Positions 1 through 7,716 of a stretch of DNA of 64,000 nt are shown here, piece after piece (the stretch's first letter is position 1; each line of letters begins with the position of its first letter). Both the position numbers and the translations under genes were made by a program. The stretch lies in NCBI GenBank assembly GCA_023410595.1, contig JAEYPO010000030.1, forward strand, positions 62,001 through 126,000. Reading direction: 5' to 3'. This DNA comes from Bacillota bacterium (GTDB taxonomy: Bacteria; Bacillota; Clostridia; Christensenellales; SZUA-584). The notes under the pieces are model-generated. The model saw only the letters and a list, made by a program, of their open reading frames with translations, had not been told where the DNA came from and made no database searches.

Positions 1-2
1 AG

Positions 3-305
3 GAAACCGGCAGGGAAGTCTGGAGCTATGACATGGATGTGACCGGATGGTCGCCGTCTTCGCCTGTTCCCGTATATACGGCTGATGGACAGGGGTATAT
101 CGTTCAGTGTGACTGGAATGGTGACGTTGCGCTTATCAGAGCAGACGGCCAAACCTGCAAGGAAGTATACAAGCTTCAGCTTAAAGTGGACTTTCTCGGC
201 ATCGTCCTCAAGCACAACAACTTTGAAGCGACGCCGGTGGTATATGGCAACATGATCGTTGTGGGCTCGCGAAGCAAAAATTTGTTTTTTATAAAGATAT
301 CATAG
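3..305 (+). CDS. C-terminal part of a PQQ/WD40-like beta-propeller protein (5' partial)
   Basis: The reading frame is open from the window edge, so the protein is cut at its N terminus; about 100 C-terminal residues are seen. The start reads ETGREVWSYDMD, the typical TG-x-x-x-W-x-Y/F core of a PQQ-like repeat, and a second repeat core (ATPVVYGNMIVVGS) follows near the end. Such propellers usually lie outside the membrane and bind peptides or wall material. It ends 15 bases before vanW and probably shares its transcript. A propeller gene at this place is not part of the described vanB operon, which has vanY upstream of vanW. Role unknown. Confidence 0.6.
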   Translation, partial: ETGREVWSYDMDVTGWSPSSPVPVYTADGQGYIVQCDWNGDVALIRADGQTCKEVYKLQLKVDFLGIVLKHNNFEATPVVYGNMIVVGSRSKNLFFIKIS

Positions 306-320
306 CAAGGAGATATAAGG

Positions 321-1148
321 ATGACAAGAAAGCGCTTAACCCAACGCATTCCATTTCTTTTACCCCTGAGGAAAAAGCAGCGTGTGTTCTGCTTTTATAC
401 GGGAATGCGACTGGATAAAAACCGATATGCAGAGAGCTTTTCGAAAACCATACTGCCCTACAAGGTTTTTGAAACGAGCTGTCCGTTATATAACCCAAAA
501 ACAGGTTTTGATATGGTCTATCAGGAAAACAAGGTTTTCAACCTGAAGCTGGCTGCAGAGGAACTGAACAAATTGATTATCAGACCGGGCGAGACCTTTT
601 CTTTCTGGATGGCTATACGGCATGCGGATAAAAACACGCCCTATAAAGACGGGCTGACAGTGAAGGACGGAATTCTGACTACGGAATACGGAGGCGGTAT
701 GTGCCACATGAGCAATGTGTTATTCTGGATGTTTCTGCATACGCCTTTGACCATTCTTGAACGGCACGGGCATGACATCAAAGACTTCCCTGAACCGCCA
801 AGCGACGCGCCGATGGGTGTTGACGCGACCGTTTCGCTGGGATGGATTGACCTGAAGGTAAAAAATGAAACGGAATATACCTTTCAGATATGCATCGCTT
901 TTGATGAGGAATGCATTACGGGCAGCGTCTTTTCTGATAAAGACATGGGCTGTCATTATGAAATCAAAAATGGAGATCTGATTTATTACAGAGTGAACAA
1001 TATTGTTTATGAGCAGGTGGATGTATGGAAAAACCAGATTTCCGACACGACGAATCAGAAAATGAACTCGGCATTGGTATATAAAAACGTGTGCGAAATC
1101 GGATATAAACTGCCCGATCACATCAAGGTTATAGAAAAGGATGCTTGA
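321..1148 (+). CDS. vanW: VanW family protein (glycopeptide-resistance operon)
   Basis: A 275-residue protein. The central segment has the VanW hallmarks: PGETFSFW near residue 91, then a glycine-rich EYGGGMCHMSNVLFWMFLHT block, with TILERHGHD after it. VanW is found in vanB- and vanG-type operons; its biochemical role is unknown. No signal peptide or clear membrane segment is visible. An AGGAG site lies about 15 bases upstream with a second purine run (AAGG) directly before the ATG. The 3' end overlaps the possible vanH start at 1141 by 8 bases, so the genes are co-transcribed. The order vanW-vanH-ligase-vanX is that of the vanB operon; vanR, vanS and vanY would lie left of the window. Confidence 0.88.
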   Translation: MTRKRLTQRIPFLLPLRKKQRVFCFYTGMRLDKNRYAESFSKTILPYKVFETSCPLYNPKTGFDMVYQENKVFNLKLAAEELNKLIIRPGETFSFWMAIRHADKNTPYKDGLTVKDGILTTEYGGGMCHMSNVLFWMFLHTPLTILERHGHDIKDFPEPPSDAPMGVDATVSLGWIDLKVKNETEYTFQICIAFDEECITGSVFSDKDMGCHYEIKNGDLIYYRVNNIVYEQVDVWKNQISDTTNQKMNSALVYKNVCEIGYKLPDHIKVIEKDA

Positions 1149-2115
1149 CACCATGGAGAAAACAGGGATCACGATTTACGGATGTGAAAAGGATGAAGCG
1201 GCACTGTTCAGGCAGTATTCGCCTCGTTATGGTATTGAACCTACGATCATTAACTCAGCGGTATCGGCAGGAAACGCCGCGTTGGCATCAGGCAACCGCA
1301 GTATAAGTGTAAACCATAAAACGGAGATAGCGATGCCCACTCTACGCGCCCTTAAAGAAAACGGTGTTGCTTACATATCCACAAGAAGCATAGGCTGCAA
1401 CCACATTGATATCGAAACGGCAGAAAAGCTTGGCATCACCATTGGTAATGTTGTTTATTCGCCGGCCAGCGTAGCGGATTATACTTTGATGCTGATACTC
1501 ATGTCTATACGAAATACAAAGTCGGTTTTATGCCGGGCAGACGTCCATGATTACAATCTTTGTACCGTACGGGGACGGGAGCTGCGCGACATGACGGTGG
1601 GGATATTAGGGACAGGCCGCATCGGGCAAGCGGTCATTGATCGATTAAACGGCTTCGGGTGCCGCATACTGGCTTATGACTTGTATCCACAAGCTAAGGC
1701 TGAATATGTTTCTCTTAATGAACTGCTGCGGCAAAGTGATATCCTCACGCTTCACACGCCACTCAACGCGGATACTTACCATATACTTGACCGGAAGCGA
1801 ATCAAAAACATGAAACACAGAGCATTAGTTGTTAACACTGGACGCGGTTCTCTTATTGACACAGAGGCGCTGATTTGGGCTCTGGAAGATGGAAGACTGG
1901 GTGGTGCCGCATTGGACGTCGTTGAAGGCGAAGAAGGGATATTCTATCACGACTGTACAAACAAGCCGATCAATAATCAATTTCTGCTGCGGATGCAAAA
2001 ACTGCCGAATGCGATTATTACGCCGCATACCGCTTTTTACACAGAACACGCGCTGCAAGATATCGTGGAGAACACGCTTCAGAATTGCTTAGAATTCGAA
2101 AGGGGAAAAAGATAA
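1141..2115 (+). CDS. vanH: D-lactate dehydrogenase VanH
   Basis: A member of the D-isomer 2-hydroxyacid dehydrogenase family that reduces pyruvate to D-lactate, the substrate for the depsipeptide ligase encoded next. The sequence keeps the VanH-specific ISTRSIGCNHID block, the NAD-binding GILGTGRIGQ motif, the catalytic Arg in VVNTGRGSL, the Glu region DVVEGEEG and the catalytic His in ITPHTAFY. Length (324) fits VanH. Two starts are possible: ATG 1141, overlapping vanW, and ATG 1153 (MEKTGITIYGCE), which aligns better with known VanH N termini and has an AAAGGA run 11 bases upstream. The stop codon directly abuts the ligase ATG. Confidence 0.92.
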   Translation: MLDTMEKTGITIYGCEKDEAALFRQYSPRYGIEPTIINSAVSAGNAALASGNRSISVNHKTEIAMPTLRALKENGVAYISTRSIGCNHIDIETAEKLGITIGNVVYSPASVADYTLMLILMSIRNTKSVLCRADVHDYNLCTVRGRELRDMTVGILGTGRIGQAVIDRLNGFGCRILAYDLYPQAKAEYVSLNELLRQSDILTLHTPLNADTYHILDRKRIKNMKHRALVVNTGRGSLIDTEALIWALEDGRLGGAALDVVEGEEGIFYHDCTNKPINNQFLLRMQKLPNAIITPHTAFYTEHALQDIVENTLQNCLEFERGKR

Positions 2116-3147
2116 ATGAACAAGCTCAAGATTGCCGTTTTATTCGGAGGCTGTTCAGAAGAACATGCTATCTCAATAAAATCCGCACAGGAGATCGCCA
2201 GAAACCTTGACCTGGAGAAATTTGATCCGCTTTACATCGGGATAACCAAAGCCGGTGGATGGAAGCTATGCGATTATCCGGATGCCAAATGGGAAAGTGG
2301 GGATTGCATTCCCGCCATTCTGTCAGCGGACAGAATTGTCCACGGGTTGATTGTGTTGGAGCAGGGAGAATATAAGATCATCCGCCTGGATATTGTGTTT
2401 CCTGTTTTGCATGGAAAAATGGGAGAAGATGGCGCAATGCAGGGACTGTTGGAGCTTTCCGGCATTCCCTATGTAGGCTGCGATATCCAGAGCTCAGTGC
2501 TGTGCATGGACAAGTCTTTGGCTTATGTGATCGTAAGAAACGCAGGAATCGCTACGCCTGATTTTTTGACATTAAACAAAGACGATATACCGGACGCGGA
2601 GCAATTTGTTTATCCTGTCTTTGTTAAACCAGCCCGTTCCGGATCGTCTTTTGGTGTCAGCAAGGTATGCAATATGGACGAATTGCCAGAAGCCATCGAA
2701 AACGCGAGGCAATATGATACAAAAATTCTGATTGAGCAAATGATTTCCGGCAGCGAGGTGGGCTGCGCAGTGTTGGGAACCGATAACGACTTGTTTGTTG
2801 GTGAAGTGGATCAAATCCAGTTATCACATGGCTTCTTCCGAATCCATCAGGAAAAAAATCCGGAGAACGGTTCTGAAAACTCTACGATCAAGGTTCCAGC
2901 CGATATTTCAGATCAGGATAAGAAACGGGTACGAGAAACAGCGAAGCTGGTTTATCGGGCTTTAGGCTGCAGTGGGCTTGCCCGTGTGGATATGTTTCTA
3001 CAGGAAGACGGGCAAGTCGTGCTCAATGAAGTCAACACTATGCCCGGTTGTACCTCATACAGCCGCTATCCAAGAATGATGGCCGCCGCTGGCTTAACGC
3101 TTGCCGATGTGATTGAACGCGTTGTTGCATTAGCGATGAAGGGATAA
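2116..3147 (+). CDS. vanB-like: D-alanine--D-lactate ligase, VanB/VanD type
   Basis: ATP-grasp ligase that makes D-Ala-D-Lac, which replaces D-Ala-D-Ala in peptidoglycan precursors and lowers vancomycin binding. Visible family signatures are LFGGCSEEHAISIKSA at the N terminus, LHGKMGEDGAMQGLLELSG, VGCDIQSSVLCMDKS, the ATP-grasp VKPARSGSSFGVSKV, EVDQIQLSHGFFRIHQE in the omega-loop region typical of D-Lac ligases, and ARVDMFLQEDG with VLNEVNTMPG. The residue after MPG is Cys where VanA and VanB have Phe. At 343 residues it has the length of VanA/VanB. It resembles the inducible high-level group (A, B, D, F, M) rather than D-Ala-D-Ser ligases. Exact subtype needs alignment; by eye it fits none of the common types exactly. 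Confidence 0.9.
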   Translation: MNKLKIAVLFGGCSEEHAISIKSAQEIARNLDLEKFDPLYIGITKAGGWKLCDYPDAKWESGDCIPAILSADRIVHGLIVLEQGEYKIIRLDIVFPVLHGKMGEDGAMQGLLELSGIPYVGCDIQSSVLCMDKSLAYVIVRNAGIATPDFLTLNKDDIPDAEQFVYPVFVKPARSGSSFGVSKVCNMDELPEAIENARQYDTKILIEQMISGSEVGCAVLGTDNDLFVGEVDQIQLSHGFFRIHQEKNPENGSENSTIKVPADISDQDKKRVRETAKLVYRALGCSGLARVDMFLQEDGQVVLNEVNTMPGCTSYSRYPRMMAAAGLTLADVIERVVALAMKG

Positions 3148-3151
3148 GAAT

Positions 3152-3778
3152 ATGGAAAAAGGATTTATGTTCCTTGATGAAGTTCTCCCCGGAATTCGTT
3201 GGGATGCCAAGTATGCCACATGGGACAATTTCACCGGAAAACCGGTCGATGGTTATGAAGTCAATCGTATTGTTGGCACCAATACATTAGCTGCCGCGCT
3301 GCTTGTGGCACAGGAGCAGGCAGCTGTCCTTGGGTATGGCTTGCTTCTCTGGGACGGTTATCGTCCGCAACGCGCTGTGGATCGCTTTCTACAATGGTCT
3401 GAAGAGCCTGAAGATGGGCGTACAAAATCAAAGCATTATCCTAATATCAACCGTTCCGAAATGATTCAGAAGGGTTACGTAGCGACTCAGTCGAGTCATA
3501 GCCGTGGCAGTGCAATTGATCTGACTCTTTATCGAGCAGATACCGGCGCTCTTGTTCCGATGGGCGGTGATTTTGATCTGATGGATGTTATCTCCCATCA
3601 CGGAGCTAAGGGAATCACTAAAGCTGAAACTAAAAACCGCCGGTTATTGCGTTCTATCATGGAGTCCAGCGGTTTTAACTCATATGATTGTGAATGGTGG
3701 CATTATATATTGAAAAATGAGCCATATCCCAGTACCTATTTTGATTTTTCCATATCACAACTATGGTATATTGTCTAG
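3152..3778 (+). CDS. vanX: D-Ala-D-Ala dipeptidase VanX
   Basis: Zinc dipeptidase that removes D-Ala-D-Ala so that only the lactate-ended precursor is used. The known VanX residues are at their standard numbers: Arg71 in GYRPQR, zinc ligands His116 and Asp123 in SSHSRGSAIDLTL, catalytic Glu181 and zinc ligand His184 in EWWHY. It is 208 residues long, a few more than VanX (202), with a short variant C terminus. It starts 4 bases after the ligase stop and is the last gene of the van operon, with a terminator about 100 bases downstream. All active-site residues are kept, so it should be functional. Confidence 0.93.
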   Translation: MEKGFMFLDEVLPGIRWDAKYATWDNFTGKPVDGYEVNRIVGTNTLAAALLVAQEQAAVLGYGLLLWDGYRPQRAVDRFLQWSEEPEDGRTKSKHYPNINRSEMIQKGYVATQSSHSRGSAIDLTLYRADTGALVPMGGDFDLMDVISHHGAKGITKAETKNRRLLRSIMESSGFNSYDCEWWHYILKNEPYPSTYFDFSISQLWYIV

Positions 3779-3874
3779 CCACTATTCTCTTATAAACAAG
3801 ACACAGCCACATGACGGCAAATAAAAAAAAATCGTTGTTTTGTGGCCGATACCCCATACGCATAATTTAAAGCG

Positions 3875-3907
3875 GAAACAGCGGTTTTGAAAAGCCGCCG
3901 TTTCTTT
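3875..3907 (+). terminator. Intrinsic terminator after vanX
   Basis: A hairpin with outer arms GAAAC/GTTTC and inner arms GCGGTTTT/AAAAGCCGC, followed by TTT. It lies about 100 bases after the vanX stop and would end the van transcript. Bases 3779-4203 otherwise hold only a possible 34-codon ORF (3971) and a second hairpin (4099). Confidence 0.6.
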
Positions 3908-3970
3908 ATATCAACTAATCAAGCATAAACGACCGGCAAGCAGCAAATGGCGGCAAATGGAGGTCCCGCT

Positions 3971-4075
3971 ATGTTTGCCCGTATCCAGTATAAACCTGAA
4001 AATATCAATCTGTTAAAAAAATCCTGGCACGCACAGCGAGCAGATGCGTCCATGGATATGCACTATACCATGTAG
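3971..4075 (+). CDS. Possible 34-residue ORF
   Basis: A short frame starting MFARIQYKPENINLL, preceded by GGAGG at an ideal 7-base spacing from its ATG. I recognise no family. It sits between the vanX terminator and the hairpin in front of the sigma-like gene. No equivalent is seen at the same place in E2. It may be a leader or the start of a deleted gene, or chance. Confidence 0.25.
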   Translation: MFARIQYKPENINLLKKSWHAQRADASMDMHYTM

Positions 4076-4098
4076 GATATTTACACTTTACTTCAACT

Positions 4099-4137
4099 AA
4101 CGCTCGATCGGATTGTACCCGGTTGGGCGTTTTGTTT
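4099..4137 (+). terminator. Hairpin with T-rich tail ahead of sigma-like gene (E1)
   Basis: Arms AACGCTC and GGGCGTT close a 20-base interior, followed by TTGTTT. A hairpin with the same arms (AACGC/GCGTT plus T run) lies at the same place in E2 (20047-20084), although the interior differs. That conservation suggests a real terminator or attenuator upstream of the recombination module. Confidence 0.45.
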
Positions 4138-4203
4138 CCAGATTGCAGGTCTCCTCCCCCTCTGTTTTGGTTTCCCACAAAAAATCAAAACGGAGGTTCA
4201 TAC

Positions 4204-4620
4204 ATGATAAAAATCAATTTACGGGATTACTATCCTTTCTATACTCATGACAATTTCATTGAACTGGAAGACATCATTGTATCAACTTTAAAAGCCTTTG
4301 AACTCCTTGAAAAAGCCTATCGAAAACGGACCAACAGGCATCGAGCGTACTACTCTCTTGATCTGAATGACGTTCAACGCGACATTATGCTCATTGTTTT
4401 AACCCCTCCCGAGATATACGAAAAGAAAACCACAATTCAGGAACTGTATGCAGCGTTAAACAGCATATCTGACAAACAAGCCAAACGCATCTATGCACAC
4501 TACTTTCTTGGCATGAGCAAATACGCGATCGCAAAATCTGAAGGCGTTGATGAAAGCGCTGTGCGAAGGTCGATTGAAGCGGGGTTATTACGAATGGGAA
4601 AAATCCTGAGAAATTTATAA
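4204..4620 (+). CDS. Sigma-70-like (region 4) regulator of integrative element, E1 copy
   Basis: A 138-residue protein of the small sigma-factor-like family found before excisionase and integrase in Tn916/Tn1549-type elements. The N terminus is MIKINLRDYYPFYTHD; the C-terminal half is a sigma region-4 helix-turn-helix (LNSISDKQAKRIYAHYFLGMSKYAIAKSEGVDESAVRRSIEAGLLRM is read in full at residues 85-132). The start at 4204 is preferred over longer frames because GGAGG lies 6 bases upstream and because the E2 copy starts at the equivalent residue. It probably controls the downstream recombination genes. Its similarity to the E2 copy is clearly lower than that of the xis and int pair. Confidence 0.8.
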   Translation: MIKINLRDYYPFYTHDNFIELEDIIVSTLKAFELLEKAYRKRTNRHRAYYSLDLNDVQRDIMLIVLTPPEIYEKKTTIQELYAALNSISDKQAKRIYAHYFLGMSKYAIAKSEGVDESAVRRSIEAGLLRMGKILRNL

Positions 4621-4660
4621 AACCTTGGACTGTATACATCCGATTTTTTCCCAAATATGT

Positions 4661-5075
4661 CCTGATTATTAGAGGGATATAATTACCCCCCTTTTTGAAA
4701 AAGATCTTTGATAATTTTATAGGAGCAAATCCGGTACGTTCCCCGCATGTCCCAGGGAGGGAAAGCCAGATTGCAGGTACGCCACGAACGCTGGACGGCG
4801 CGAGCGAGAATACTCATGCGATCAGTAAGTGCTGGCAGCATTTACGGCGAGGACACATGCGGCGGGATCATGATACTTGCGCATAGCTGAGGTTAGGTCC
4901 CAGGGTGCGCCCCGGTCGTTGACGGGGAGGTGCGATTCCTATGGAACGGTCAGCCACCGTTCGCCGGACAAGCTACAAAACATATAAAACCAAAACGGAG
5001 GTTCAGGCTAAGGGTGCGCTAAGTGGAACAAACTTGCCAATGACTCGCGCACCCTTTGGCCTGATATTCCTGATA
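4661..5075 (+). ncRNA. Conserved structured intergenic block between sigma gene and xis (E1 copy)
   Basis: The block is very similar to 20630-21045 in E2 but holds no reading frame shared by both copies, so conservation at RNA or DNA level is likely. Visible stems are CCCCG/CGGGG (4910-4914 with 4923-4927), GAACGG/CCGTTC (4944-4949 with 4957-4962) and a long terminal hairpin (arms 5005-5019 and 5047-5062). The long stem is kept in both copies through paired or G-U compatible changes, while its loop differs completely. It could be a regulatory leader for xis-int, a trans-acting RNA, or a DNA structure used in transfer. Confidence 0.5.
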
Positions 5076-5199
5076 TATATTGCTCCTTTACTTTTTCTCT
5101 AAAATATTATTACAACATTCATTGCTATAAAACAGTAATTCCACACCTTTGCCTGGATTAATCATTCACACTACACTTAAAAAAGAAGGAGGACAGATT

Positions 5200-5409
5200 A
5201 TGAAAGCGACCTATAAAAGCATTGACGATCTGCCTATCATGCTAAACGCCAATGACATCGTCAATATGCTAGGGATATCCCGGGCATTTGCTTATAATCT
5301 GCTGCATGATAAAACCCTTCCGGTTATTGTGATCGGAAAGCGGCGGGTTGTGAATAAGGATAAATTCTTTGACTGGCTGGAAAAACGCGAGCATACAGAG
5401 GAGGCGTGA
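5200..5409 (+). CDS. xis: Excisionase / helix-turn-helix DNA-binding protein (E1 copy)
   Basis: A 69-residue MerR/AlpA-type winged helix protein of the family paired with Tn916/Tn1549-type integrases. It directs excision by bending DNA at the element ends. The motif MLNANDIVNMLGISRAFAYN is the helix-turn-helix, followed by VIVIGKRRVVNKDKFFDWL, the wing and C-terminal helix. The start at 5200 has AGGAGG eight bases upstream; a longer in-frame start has none. The integrase GTG follows one base after its stop codon, so the two are translationally coupled. It differs from the E2 copy at only a few residues. Confidence 0.85.
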   Translation: MKATYKSIDDLPIMLNANDIVNMLGISRAFAYNLLHDKTLPVIVIGKRRVVNKDKFFDWLEKREHTEEA

Positions 5410-5410
5410 T

Positions 5411-6607
5411 GTGGCTAAAAGTAAACGCGACGATGGGCGATATCAGAGAAACATTATTGTTGGAAGAAAAGCAAATGGTGCTTATATTCGCAAAACCATA
5501 TATGGAAAGACCAAAAAGGAGCTAGAGCTAAAGATCGCCGAAATCACCCAGCAAATCCATCAGGGCATCTATGTCCCAGAAGACAAAACCACCTTTGGCG
5601 AAATGTCAGAAATCTGGCTGACACAGTATAACCCAACTGCCAATGAAAAATGGATTTATCGTCAGCAATGTGTGATCAACAAACACCTGCTTCCGGCACT
5701 GAAATATATGAAGCTGAAAGACTTAAAACCCTATCATCTGCAGAGTATTATCAATAAAATGGCAAAAGAAGGCCTTTCCACCAGTACAATGAAAAAGGCA
5801 AAGCAGACGGCGGTGCGGATACTGAATGTTGGCGTGGAGAATGACCTTGTTGTGCGTAATGTCTTTTCCAACGTAAAAGTGCCAACTGTCGAGCCGCATG
5901 AGCGGCGGGCCTTGACCGAAGAGGAAAGGGATCTCGTCAACCGTACATGGCGCGGACATCGTATGGGACATGCCGTCATGATTATGATGTATTGCGGATT
6001 GCGGCGCGGGGAACTATTAGCACTGACTTGGAAGGATATTGATCTTGAAAGGAAGGTGCTTTCAGTTAATAAATCCTTACAAATGTTTAAGAACCAACCG
6101 CATATCAAAAAACCAAAATCTAAGGCGGGAACTCGTGAAATCCCAATACCCAACATCCTGTTAGAACTCCTACGCGACTTTCCTCGTGATTATCCGCTGG
6201 TTTGCCCTGACGCAAAGGGCGAAATAATGTCCGATACCGCATATCGGCGGGCTTGGAACAGTTATCGGCATTATCTGAATTTAAAGGCTGGAGGAAAAGA
6301 CGCTTCCCGTACAAGAGAAAAGGTTCAGGCGATCGACAACATCACAGCGCATATGCTCCGGCATACCTATGCTTCCATGCTATATGAAGCCGGTGTTGAT
6401 ATAAAGTCTGCTCAGCGCTTTCTGGGCCATGCCGATATTGAAATGACGCTGGCAGTATATACCCACTTAACAAAATTCAAAGAGGATGAAGCGATCAGCT
6501 CGCTGAACGCACACTTGGATAAAATAGCGACGTTAGAACCCCAATCAAGTAAGCCTAAAGACACGGAACCCAAAAAGAATAAGAAAAGAGAGGATCTCGA
6601 AAGATGA
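5411..6607 (+). CDS. int: Tyrosine recombinase (integrase), Tn916/Tn1549-type, E1 copy
   Basis: A 398-residue site-specific recombinase. The N-terminal arm-binding domain begins MAKSKRDDGRYQRNIIVGRK (three-stranded sheet type), residues about 55-160 form the core-binding SAM-like domain, and the catalytic domain carries Arg in YCGLRRGELLALTW, His-x-x-Arg in HMLRHTYASML, and HADIEM followed by the nucleophile Tyr in AVYTHL. The start is GTG 5411, coupled to xis; this start is matched exactly in the E2 copy and AGGAGG lies just upstream. All catalytic residues are present. About nine residues in ten match the E2 integrase. Confidence 0.92.
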   Translation: MAKSKRDDGRYQRNIIVGRKANGAYIRKTIYGKTKKELELKIAEITQQIHQGIYVPEDKTTFGEMSEIWLTQYNPTANEKWIYRQQCVINKHLLPALKYMKLKDLKPYHLQSIINKMAKEGLSTSTMKKAKQTAVRILNVGVENDLVVRNVFSNVKVPTVEPHERRALTEEERDLVNRTWRGHRMGHAVMIMMYCGLRRGELLALTWKDIDLERKVLSVNKSLQMFKNQPHIKKPKSKAGTREIPIPNILLELLRDFPRDYPLVCPDAKGEIMSDTAYRRAWNSYRHYLNLKAGGKDASRTREKVQAIDNITAHMLRHTYASMLYEAGVDIKSAQRFLGHADIEMTLAVYTHLTKFKEDEAISSLNAHLDKIATLEPQSSKPKDTEPKKNKKREDLER

Positions 6608-6649
6608 GAACCTCAGAAAAAACGAGCAATTTGGACAGCCGTGATTTTT

Positions 6650-6683
6650 TTGACTACATTTTGACTACATTTTTTGTAGTCAA
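6650..6683. repeat. Arm-type integrase binding sites, E1 right end
   Basis: Two direct copies of TTGACTACA (6650-6658 and 6661-6669) and one inverted copy (TGTAGTCAA, 6675-6683). The same nonamer recurs at the E2 right end and twice at 6905 and 6993. Repeats of this kind next to int are the usual arm-type sites bound by the integrase N-terminal domain. Confidence 0.6.
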
Positions 6684-6779
6684 CTATGGATTTTAGGGTG
6701 TTTTTTAGACCAAATGGACACAGTGGAAACCCTCAAAAGCCCGATAAATAGGCACTTTTACGGGTTTGGCCGACTGTGT

Positions 6780-6802
6780 TTCGAACTATAGGCCTATCGC
6801 CT
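6780..6802. other. Element end / attachment core, E1 right end
   Basis: The motif TTCGAACTATAGGC, three variable bases and TCGCCT is shared with 22744-22766 (E2 end) and, with changes, with 42152-42174 and 51933-51956. Similarity between copies stops right after CGCCT, as expected for a recombination crossover. Here the following sequence is the 3' half of a tRNA gene. Confidence 0.6.
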
Positions 6803-6845
6803 CCTAAGCGGGATGTAGCGCGTTCGAGTCGCGCCGGGAACGCCA
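6796..6845 (+). tRNA. tRNA-Arg(CCU) 3' half (partial gene at attachment site)
   Basis: The anticodon loop CTCCTAA (6801-6807, anticodon CCT), the 3' anticodon strand GCGGG, a 5-base variable loop, a perfect T arm (GCGCG, loop TTCGAGT, CGCGC), the acceptor strand CGGGAAC, discriminator G and encoded CCA all fit a tRNA. No D arm or 5' acceptor strand precedes; the sequence there is the element end. This is the usual footprint of integration in the anticodon region of a tRNA gene. The intact gene would be expected at the other end of the element. Confidence 0.75.
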
Positions 6846-6846
6846 G

Positions 6847-6880
6847 AAACCCCGATAGATAGCCACTTTCGGGGTTTTTT
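6847..6880 (+). terminator. Terminator following the tRNA-Arg 3' half
   Basis: Arms AAACCCCGA and TCGGGGTTT with a 13-base loop and a run of six T. It begins two bases after the CCA, so it is probably the native terminator of the tRNA gene. Bases 6881-7171 hold no gene: two TTGACTACA sites and A+T-rich DNA before the next ORF. Confidence 0.65.
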
Positions 6881-6904
6881 ACTACTCAAAGATCCTTACG
6901 TTTT

Positions 6905-7001
6905 TTGACTACACAAAAGTAACAACGTCCTACCCTTCGCAGCCCATTTTAAGGGTATTTTTGTGTGCCTAAAAACCGAGGACGGAGCAAATTTGACTAC
7001 A
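6905..7001. repeat. Two further TTGACTACA sites at the E2 left side
   Basis: The nonamer occurs at 6905-6913 and 6993-7001, the second followed by a partial copy (TTACTACA). Their presence to the right of the tRNA half suggests that this is the left arm region of E2, or that it descends from another element end. Confidence 0.45.
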
Positions 7002-7171
7002 TTTTACTACACTTTTTATATAACGTCCTATAATTTCATGGATTTTATGATACATAATAGACCAAAATCGGGTGGGTTTGAGCATTGAATATACGATATT
7101 ATACATTTTTATACATTCCGTGCCTAAAGGCAAAAATACAACATTATATTATAAAAGGAGAAAGATGATTT

Positions 7172-7579
7172 ATGGAAAGAATGAACGAGGACGAGCTCCG
7201 TTGTGCTTTGGTTGCGAAGAATTTGATCGATGACGCTGGAACAGTCAACGCTATAACCTTAAACTGCATTTCCGGCGTGCACACCTGGCCGCTTTTGAGC
7301 GAGGTATGGGATTTATATCTGCACGACGCGGAAGCAATGGCGAACCTGCAAACCTTCTTAAATGAGCTTTATGAGAATGAGCAGTACGAAATCATGATTA
7401 GCGTACTGATAATTTGCTATAACTTTTGCGGTTTGCCTATTCCAGATGAAGTACAGATAATTTTTGATTGTGGTGAGAAGGAGTTGAAGGAGGTCTATCT
7501 ATATGAGTTTATGGAGGACTTTCGGGATATTACGTATGATTTGCAGGTGGATGAAGACGGCAATCCTTTGAAATATTAA
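7172..7579 (+). CDS. Hypothetical acidic protein
   Basis: A 135-residue acidic protein, likely soluble and helical, that I do not recognise. AAAGGAG lies 10-12 bases before the ATG. The middle part (YEIMISVLIICYNFCGLPIP) is hydrophobic but flanked by acidic residues and is not a clear membrane segment. It is the first gene inside E2 and stands alone, with 130 bases to the next gene. No function is proposed. Confidence 0.55.
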   Translation: MERMNEDELRCALVAKNLIDDAGTVNAITLNCISGVHTWPLLSEVWDLYLHDAEAMANLQTFLNELYENEQYEIMISVLIICYNFCGLPIPDEVQIIFDCGEKELKEVYLYEFMEDFRDITYDLQVDEDGNPLKY

Positions 7580-7716
7580 GCTACGACAATCTATTGAGAG
7601 CAGGCATTGCAAATTTCATTGGAAAAAACAAGGCTTTTTGATATACTTAGAATTGTTTGATTTATGCTTTATATTAGGTACCCATAACCGTTGAGTTCTT
7701 GACAAGGAGCTACTTG

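Larger units (their letters stand above)
1..6802. mobile_element. Integrative element E1, right part (van cargo + sigma/xis/int)
   Basis: Inferred element whose left end lies outside the window. Its right end is marked by the excisionase and integrase genes, a downstream set of TTGACTACA repeats and the end motif at 6780-6802, directly followed by a tRNA-Arg 3' half. The visible cargo is vanW-vanH-ligase-vanX. The recombination module closely matches that of E2 at 20169-22574. No conjugation genes are visible. The boundary is an inference from the junction sequence. Confidence 0.6.

Noticed and set aside
4695..4886. 63-codon frame inside the structured block of E1
   Set aside because: The frame is not kept in the E2 copy although the DNA is highly conserved, so it is a by-product of the RNA-like block.
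5369..5410. ATG-started N-terminal extension of the E1 integrase
   Set aside because: The extension lies within xis in another frame; the GTG at 5411 matches the E2 copy and has AGGAGG upstream.
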